Assembly: GCF_014212135.1 (NCBI RefSeq)
Contig: NZ_JACJVQ010000019.1
Span: 124,001 to 188,000, forward strand
Length of the DNA stretch: 64,000 bases
Source of the DNA: Cohnella thailandensis
GTDB lineage: Bacteria > Bacillota > Bacilli > Paenibacillales > Paenibacillaceae
Direction: 5' to 3'
Made by a program: the position numbers and the translations under genes. The notes under the pieces are model-generated. The model had not been told where the DNA came from and did not search any database. It saw only the letters and a program-made list of their open reading frames with translations. The first letter of the stretch is position 1; every line of letters begins with the position of its first letter. This document shows, in pieces, positions 59,916-64,000 of this stretch.

Positions 59916-61328
59916 ATGTCTAATGAGCAGATAACGAACTTGGATGAGGCCATACAAGTCGATCTCTCCGAAGATAAGATGTCAGCCTATCTTATCTTCA
60001 AGCGAGTGGAAGGGACGATCCAGCTGACCGTTCAGGATCTGGAGAAGATTTTGGACGGTCGGGGAGTCAAGCATGGAATTCAACAAGATATCCTCAACAT
60101 GATCTCCGCTAGACCGCAGGATTTCTTTTTCACCCAGAACGTCGTAGCCATCGGGACCCCCGCAAGGAACGGCACCGACGGATACATCAAATCCTTATAC
60201 GGCGAAGACGATCAAAGCCGCAAGCCGACCGAGCGTTCGGATGGCAGCGTGGACTACCGGGAAGTTGCCCAGCTCGCCAACGTGAAGGCCGGTCAATTGA
60301 TCGCGGAGCGTTATCCGCCGCTTCCGGGAATAAACGGAACCGATGTTACCGGGGGAGAGGTAAAGGCGAAAGAAGGCAAGGAAGCTCACTTTAAGGTAGG
60401 CAAGAACGTAGTCGTGAACGCGGAGAAAACAGGGCTTTACGCCGCGATGGACGGTCTCGTCACCAAGACGGAAAAGGACAAGCTGAACGTGTTCCCCGTC
60501 TACGAAGTGAATGGGGACGTGGATTATCACATCGGCAATATCGATTTTGTCGGAACCGTTGTCATTCGGGGGAACGTCCTTAACGGCTTCAAAATCAGAG
60601 CTTCAGGCGATATTCGCGTCACGGGAGGAATCGAAGGAGCGGAGGTCGAATCCGACGGCTCCATCGAGATTAGCGGCGGGATCATCGGCAACAACAAGGG
60701 CTTGGTCAAAGCCGGCCGTTCCATCAAATGCTCCTTCATCCAAGAAGGAATCGTACAGGCGAACGAGGATATCCTCGTCACCCAGAGCATCATGCACTCG
60801 AACGTCAAAGCCGGAAGAGAGATCGTCTGCATGGGCTCCAAAGGCTTGGTCGTCGGCGGCACTTTGCAGGCCGGAGACCGGATCACCGCCCGAATGATCG
60901 GCAACGCCATGTCGACCGCCACCTCGATCGAGGTCGGAGTCAGGCCCGAGCTCCGGCAGGAGCTGAACGATCTGCGCGCGGTCATTCGAACGCTGACGGA
61001 ATCGTTGGACAAGACGGATAAGGCGCTGGCGCTGCTGAACCAGCTTGCCGCGACCGGACAATTGCCTCCGCAGAGAATGACGATGCGCCTGCAGCTGAAC
61101 GCGACGCGCAAGCAGACGGCGGAGGAGCTTCAGACGGCCAAGGAGAGCATTCTGGAGATCGAGAAGATGCTTGAGGATACGTCCAGCGCTCGCGTGGACG
61201 GAGTCCATACGATCTACGGGGGAACCAAGATCGTGATAGGACGCTATACCCGATTCATAAAGGATAGCGTACAGCGGGTGTCTTTCCGATTCATCGACGG
61301 CGAGATCGTTCCGGTGCCGTATATCTGA
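59916..61328 (+). CDS. fapA: FapA family (DUF342) flagellar assembly protein
   Basis: This 470-residue protein has the DUF342 core: a short N-terminal domain, then a right-handed beta-helix-like stretch (VDYHIGNIDFVGTVVIRGNVLNGFKIRASGDIRVTGGIEGAEV, GGIIGN, VKAGREIVCMG). A helical tail follows (about 340-430) with a final VRFVDGE-like strand (RVSFRFIDGEIV). FapA proteins accompany flagellar genes in many Firmicutes. Their exact role is poorly defined. The start follows CTGGAGGAGAGTACC. Confidence 0.9.
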   Translation: MSNEQITNLDEAIQVDLSEDKMSAYLIFKRVEGTIQLTVQDLEKILDGRGVKHGIQQDILNMISARPQDFFFTQNVVAIGTPARNGTDGYIKSLYGEDDQSRKPTERSDGSVDYREVAQLANVKAGQLIAERYPPLPGINGTDVTGGEVKAKEGKEAHFKVGKNVVVNAEKTGLYAAMDGLVTKTEKDKLNVFPVYEVNGDVDYHIGNIDFVGTVVIRGNVLNGFKIRASGDIRVTGGIEGAEVESDGSIEISGGIIGNNKGLVKAGRSIKCSFIQEGIVQANEDILVTQSIMHSNVKAGREIVCMGSKGLVVGGTLQAGDRITARMIGNAMSTATSIEVGVRPELRQELNDLRAVIRTLTESLDKTDKALALLNQLAATGQLPPQRMTMRLQLNATRKQTAEELQTAKESILEIEKMLEDTSSARVDGVHTIYGGTKIVIGRYTRFIKDSVQRVSFRFIDGEIVPVPYI

Positions 61329-61374
61329 TAAGATGCAGATTACCATCCTCTGTAGGGAAGGCAGGTGCTGATCG

Positions 61375-61692
61375 ATGGCCTATAAGCCGTTGGACTTGCA
61401 GGTATCGATGCCTCGGACGCTGGAGTTGTCTCCGCTTCAGCAACAGCAGCAGCAGCGTCCGGCGATGGAGCAGGCCATGCTTGGCCAACAAGCCGTGAAG
61501 CAGGCCGAGAAACAGGCTCGCAGCAACACGAAGGCGGAAGGAGCCGCCAAACGCTCGATCTCGGATAAAGAACCGAAGGAGAGAAAGAAGATGTCCTCGA
61601 TCCGCAATAAACCGAACGCGGAGGAGCGGGAGGGAGCCGATCCGGCTTCCGCGCATCCGTACAAAGGGAAGCATCTCGATATTTCGTTGTAG
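61375..61692 (+). CDS. Hypothetical protein with polyQ tract
   Basis: This 105-residue protein of unknown function is strongly charged and probably disordered. It has LQVSMPRTLELSPLQQQQQQRP at the N-terminus, a Lys/Glu/Ala-rich middle and a distinct tail, HPYKGKHLDISL. The tail looks more constrained than the rest and may be a binding motif. No signal peptide or membrane helix is seen. It sits between fapA and the swrB-like gene with a GGCAGGTGCTGATCG ribosome site. Confidence 0.65.
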   Translation: MAYKPLDLQVSMPRTLELSPLQQQQQQRPAMEQAMLGQQAVKQAEKQARSNTKAEGAAKRSISDKEPKERKKMSSIRNKPNAEEREGADPASAHPYKGKHLDISL

Positions 61693-61726
61693 CTTTTTTT
61701 GGGCAGGGAGAAAGGCGGCTGTTAGA

Positions 61727-62365
61727 GTGGAGCCATGGATAAGCATCGTCATCACGGGAGCCGCGATCGCCGGTTATGGATTGTTGATTCCCAAGAATGC
61801 ATCGGCAAGCAAAACGGACTCATCCGGTTTTCAAGGAGAGGCGGCATACGATCAATTGCTCGAGGATCTGGAAGCGGAGAATCGGGAGCTGATCGATGCC
61901 GTTTCGGAGTTTAAGCGGGAACAGGACGCCACGGTCGATAAGCTGAGCCGGCGCATTCGGGATCTCGAACGGCAGATGACGGAATGGAGCGATCGCGATC
62001 GGCAAGCTGCCTCCCGAGCGTCTGCGGCGGCTCCGACAATCGCATCGGCGCAAGAGGAAGCGGCGGCGGGGCTGGCGGAGGCCGGTCCTGTTGCCGCTCC
62101 CGCGGCCGCGAATGCGCAGGGGGCTTCTATGGAAAGGGCTTCGGCCAAGGCCGAGGAAGGGAACGGCAACGGGGAAAGGAACGGCAACGGGGAAGAAGCG
62201 CTACCGTCGGGACCGGTCAGCATCAGAACCCGTTATTCCGCCCTGCTGGAGCTTTACGAACGAGGCCGATCCATCGAACAAATCGCCAAAGAGCTGAACA
62301 TGAATAAAGGCGAGATCCAATTGATTTTGCAATTGGCCAGACGGGAGGATAATCCGCATGCTTAA
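61727..62365 (+). CDS. swrB: SwrB-like membrane protein
   Basis: This 212-residue protein has an N-terminal membrane helix (1-20), a coiled coil (about 40-85), an Ala-rich and Asn/Gly-rich linker, and a C-terminal helix-turn-helix-like segment (RYSALLELYERGRSIEQIAKELNMNKGEIQLILQLA). Order and position after sigD match B. subtilis SwrB (YlxL), which activates the FliP gate. The GTG start 61727 follows AAAGGCGG. The end overlaps the next gene by 8 bases. Confidence 0.75.
   Translation: MEPWISIVITGAAIAGYGLLIPKNASASKTDSSGFQGEAAYDQLLEDLEAENRELIDAVSEFKREQDATVDKLSRRIRDLERQMTEWSDRDRQAASRASAAAPTIASAQEEAAAGLAEAGPVAAPAAANAQGASMERASAKAEEGNGNGERNGNGEEALPSGPVSIRTRYSALLELYERGRSIEQIAKELNMNKGEIQLILQLARREDNPHA
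62162..62197 (+). repeat. 18-base tandem duplication in the swrB-like gene
   Basis: Two in-frame copies (62162-62179 and 62180-62197), identical except near the end, encode NGNGER and NGNGEE in the linker. Confidence 0.8.
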
Positions 62366-62954
62366 ACGTCGGGGCTTGCTAATCGGGTTCGGCCTGGGTC
62401 TCATGATCGGCGCAGCGGTGCTGCAATTGATTCTGGCCGCGGAGAAGGGCTCTTCTTCGCTCAGCCTTACAGGCACTTCAATTACGGAGAAGGAGCTTCA
62501 GGAAGAAGCCGAGGCTCAGGGGTATACCCTGGTCAAGTCTTCCTTGAAGACTTATACGCAAGAGGAATTGGATGCGGCCGTCCTTAAAGCCCGAGAGGAG
62601 GCTCAAGCAAGCCTGGAGAGCGGGACTTTAGACGGGGAAGAACAAACAGGTTCCAAGGCCGGGGAGGGCGCTTCCAAGCCTGCTTCTACGGGAGCGGCTT
62701 CCGGTCCTTCGGCCGGCGCTTCGCAAGCTCCTTCTAATGAAGAAGAACATACTTATTCCTTCTATATCCGCGCGAACGCAACCTTGATCGAAGTCGCGAC
62801 GGGTCTTCAGGAGTTGGGGCTAATCGCCGACAAGGATCAGTTCGTCAAACAAGCCAAAGCGTATAGCAAAAGCTTGAGAGTCGGCACGAGCACCTTCGTC
62901 GGGAAGCCGACCTTCGAGGAGATCATCGCGGAGATCACTCGCGCGAAGTATTGA
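62358..62954 (+). CDS. Membrane-anchored MltG N-domain-like protein
   Basis: This 198-residue protein has one membrane helix (about 6-27), a polar Ser/Gly/Ala linker, and a C-terminal domain (about 130-198). That domain, YIRANATLIEVATGLQELGLI, then FVKQAKAYSKSLRVGTSTFVG, PTFEEIIAEIT, follows the LysM-like domain that precedes the catalytic part of endolytic transglycosylase MltG. No YceG catalytic domain is present. A scaffold or peptidoglycan-binding role near the rod is an inference. It begins 8 bases inside the swrB-like gene and ends the operon. Confidence 0.75.
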   Translation: MLKRRGLLIGFGLGLMIGAAVLQLILAAEKGSSSLSLTGTSITEKELQEEAEAQGYTLVKSSLKTYTQEELDAAVLKAREEAQASLESGTLDGEEQTGSKAGEGASKPASTGAASGPSAGASQAPSNEEEHTYSFYIRANATLIEVATGLQELGLIADKDQFVKQAKAYSKSLRVGTSTFVGKPTFEEIIAEITRAKY

Positions 62955-63000
62955 ATTTCGTCGTGCTCCAATTTTTCCTAGCAAATAGGACGCTAAGCCA

Positions 63001-63029
63001 TTGCGAAGAGAGTACAGATATGATATAGT
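63001..63029 (+). promoter_or_regulatory. SigA-type promoter of rpsB
   Basis: TTGCGA (63001-63006), a 17-base spacer and TATAGT (63024-63029) predict a leader of about 120 bases. Confidence 0.72.
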
Positions 63030-63049
63030 ATTCCCCGGTGTGAAAAAAC

Positions 63050-63077
63050 GCACGCCGTTCAATTTCGTCGGCGGTGC
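63050..63077 (+). promoter_or_regulatory. Hairpin in the rpsB leader
   Basis: GCACGCCG (63050-63057) pairs with CGGCGGTGC (63069-63077) with one bulge. It could be an S2-responsive leader element. No Firmicute S2 leader consensus was matched. Confidence 0.4.
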
Positions 63078-63158
63078 TTCTTCGATAAGAAGTTCCGGCG
63101 AAAGGCGCGATCGGCGGAGGGATTCACCTACACAAAACCACTAGGAGGTGCAGTTAAG

Positions 63159-63857
63159 ATGGCAGTAATCTCCATGAAGCAGCTTCTCGAAGCTGGGGTA
63201 CACTTCGGTCACCAAACCCGTCGTTGGAACCCTAAGATGGACAAGTACATCTTTACTGAACGTAACGGCATTTACATTATCGACCTGCAGAAGACGGTCA
63301 AGAAAGTCGACGAAGCGTACAACTTCGTACGCCAGCTCGCAGAGCAAGGCGGAACGATGCTGTTCGTCGGCACGAAGAAGCAAGCTCAGGATTCCGTCAA
63401 GGAAGAAGCGGAGCGCAGCGGCCAATACTACATCAATCAACGTTGGCTCGGCGGCACGCTGACGAACTTCTCCACGATCCAGAAGCGTACGGATCGTCTG
63501 CACCAGCTGACGAAGTGGGAAGAAGACGGCACCTTCGAAGTTCTTCCTAAGAAGGAAGTTATCCTGCTCCGCAAAGAAAAGGAACGCCTCGAGAAGTTCC
63601 TCGGCGGCATCAAGAATATGCGCAAGCTTCCGGACGCTCTGTTCATCATCGACCCTCGCAAGGAGCGCATCGCGGTAGCGGAAGCTCGCAAGCTGGGTAT
63701 CCCGATCGTCGGCATCGTCGACACGAACTGCGACCCGGACGAGATCGATTACGTCATTCCGGGCAACGACGACGCCATCCGCGCCGTGAAGCTGTTGACG
63801 TCCAAAATGGCAGACGCCATCGTCGAATCGCGTCAAGGCGAAGAAGCGACGGTCTAA
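63159..63857 (+). CDS. rpsB: 30S ribosomal protein S2
   Basis: This 232-residue S2 begins MAVISMKQLLEAGVHFGHQTRRWNPKM and has LPDALFIIDPRKERIAV and GIVDTNCDPDEIDYVIPGNDD, all diagnostic. The start follows ACTAGGAGGTG. It is followed by an attenuator-like terminator and then tsf. Confidence 0.98.
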   Translation: MAVISMKQLLEAGVHFGHQTRRWNPKMDKYIFTERNGIYIIDLQKTVKKVDEAYNFVRQLAEQGGTMLFVGTKKQAQDSVKEEAERSGQYYINQRWLGGTLTNFSTIQKRTDRLHQLTKWEEDGTFEVLPKKEVILLRKEKERLEKFLGGIKNMRKLPDALFIIDPRKERIAVAEARKLGIPIVGIVDTNCDPDEIDYVIPGNDDAIRAVKLLTSKMADAIVESRQGEEATV

Positions 63858-63882
63858 GAGACGCCAATAAGCAAATCAAGCA

Positions 63883-63921
63883 AGGGTGGTCAGAAGAGAA
63901 CCTTCTCGCCGCCCTTTTTTA
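63883..63921 (+). terminator. Terminator or attenuator between rpsB and tsf
   Basis: AAGGGTGG (63883-63890) and GAAG pair with CTTC and CCGCCCTT (to about 63918), followed by a T run. Confidence 0.78.
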
Positions 63922-63991
63922 AGAGCTAAATTCGAATTGCCCGCAAGGCATGGCACAGAGCCATCCGCGGCATAAACAGGAGGTTATTCAC

Positions 63992-64000
63992 TTGGCAGTA
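63992..64000 (+). CDS. tsf: Elongation factor Ts (3' partial, first three codons)
   Basis: A TTG codon at 63992 opens M-A-V, with AGGAGG eight bases upstream, right after rpsB. This matches the universal rpsB-tsf order. Only nine bases are visible, so the call rests on position. Confidence 0.65.

Overview
The window comes from a GC-rich, flagellated, Gram-positive Firmicute of the Paenibacillaceae type (Paenibacillus or Cohnella are the best guesses). The evidence is gene content and order: ylxM-ffh-rpsP-khpA-rimM-trmD-rplS-lepB-rbgA-rnhB, then sucCD-dprA-topA-trmFO-hslVU-codY, then a full fla/che operon ending in sigD and followed by rpsB-tsf. This is the Bacillus subtilis chromosome order. 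Strong AGGAGG ribosome binding sites and many GTG/TTG starts also fit. The genus is an inference.

Bases 1-7.1 kb hold the end of a purine-degradation operon: two xanthine dehydrogenase subunits, a guanine-deaminase-like enzyme, OHCU decarboxylase, hydroxyisourate hydrolase, allantoinase, allantoate amidohydrolase and the PucG aminotransferase. The genes overlap or nearly abut and end at a clear terminator. Together they take guanine or xanthine through urate and allantoin to ureidoglycolate-level products; the uricase is not in view.

Bases 7.2-17 kb are housekeeping: signal recognition particle, ribosomal proteins and their maturation factors, tRNA methylation, signal peptidase and RNase HII. 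Next comes a pair of FliK-like and FlhB-C-like proteins (YlqG/YlqH) and YraN. A strong promoter and a structured leader precede rplS.

Bases 17-20.4 kb are an accessory block that breaks the ylqH-sucC neighbourhood known from B. subtilis. Three genes lie on the minus strand: a secreted stalk-domain plus BsuPI-like protein, the ComM/YifB ATPase and a PH-domain protein. Divergent from them is a 65-residue WYL-like protein whose promoter carries a near-consensus LexA (SOS) box over the predicted transcription start. This is the most interesting unassigned element of the window.

Bases 20.6-30.9 kb carry sucCD, dprA, topA (with a hairpin-rich leader), trmFO, hslVU and codY. The tyrosine recombinase codV/xerC that sits between trmFO and hslV in B. 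subtilis is missing.

Bases 31-63 kb are one long co-oriented fla/che operon. It covers rod and basal body (flgB, flgC, fliE, fliF), switch (fliG, fliM, fliY), export apparatus (fliH, fliI, fliJ, fliO, fliP, fliQ, fliR, flhB, flhA), hook (fliK, flgD, flgE), placement (flhF, flhG), chemotaxis (cheY, cheB, cheA, cheW, cheC, cheD), sigD, and a tail of fapA, swrB-like and small unassigned genes. The last of these is a membrane-anchored MltG N-domain with no catalytic domain. rpsB follows behind its own promoter, and the first codons of tsf close the window. No tRNA, rRNA, CRISPR array, insertion sequence or prophage was seen.
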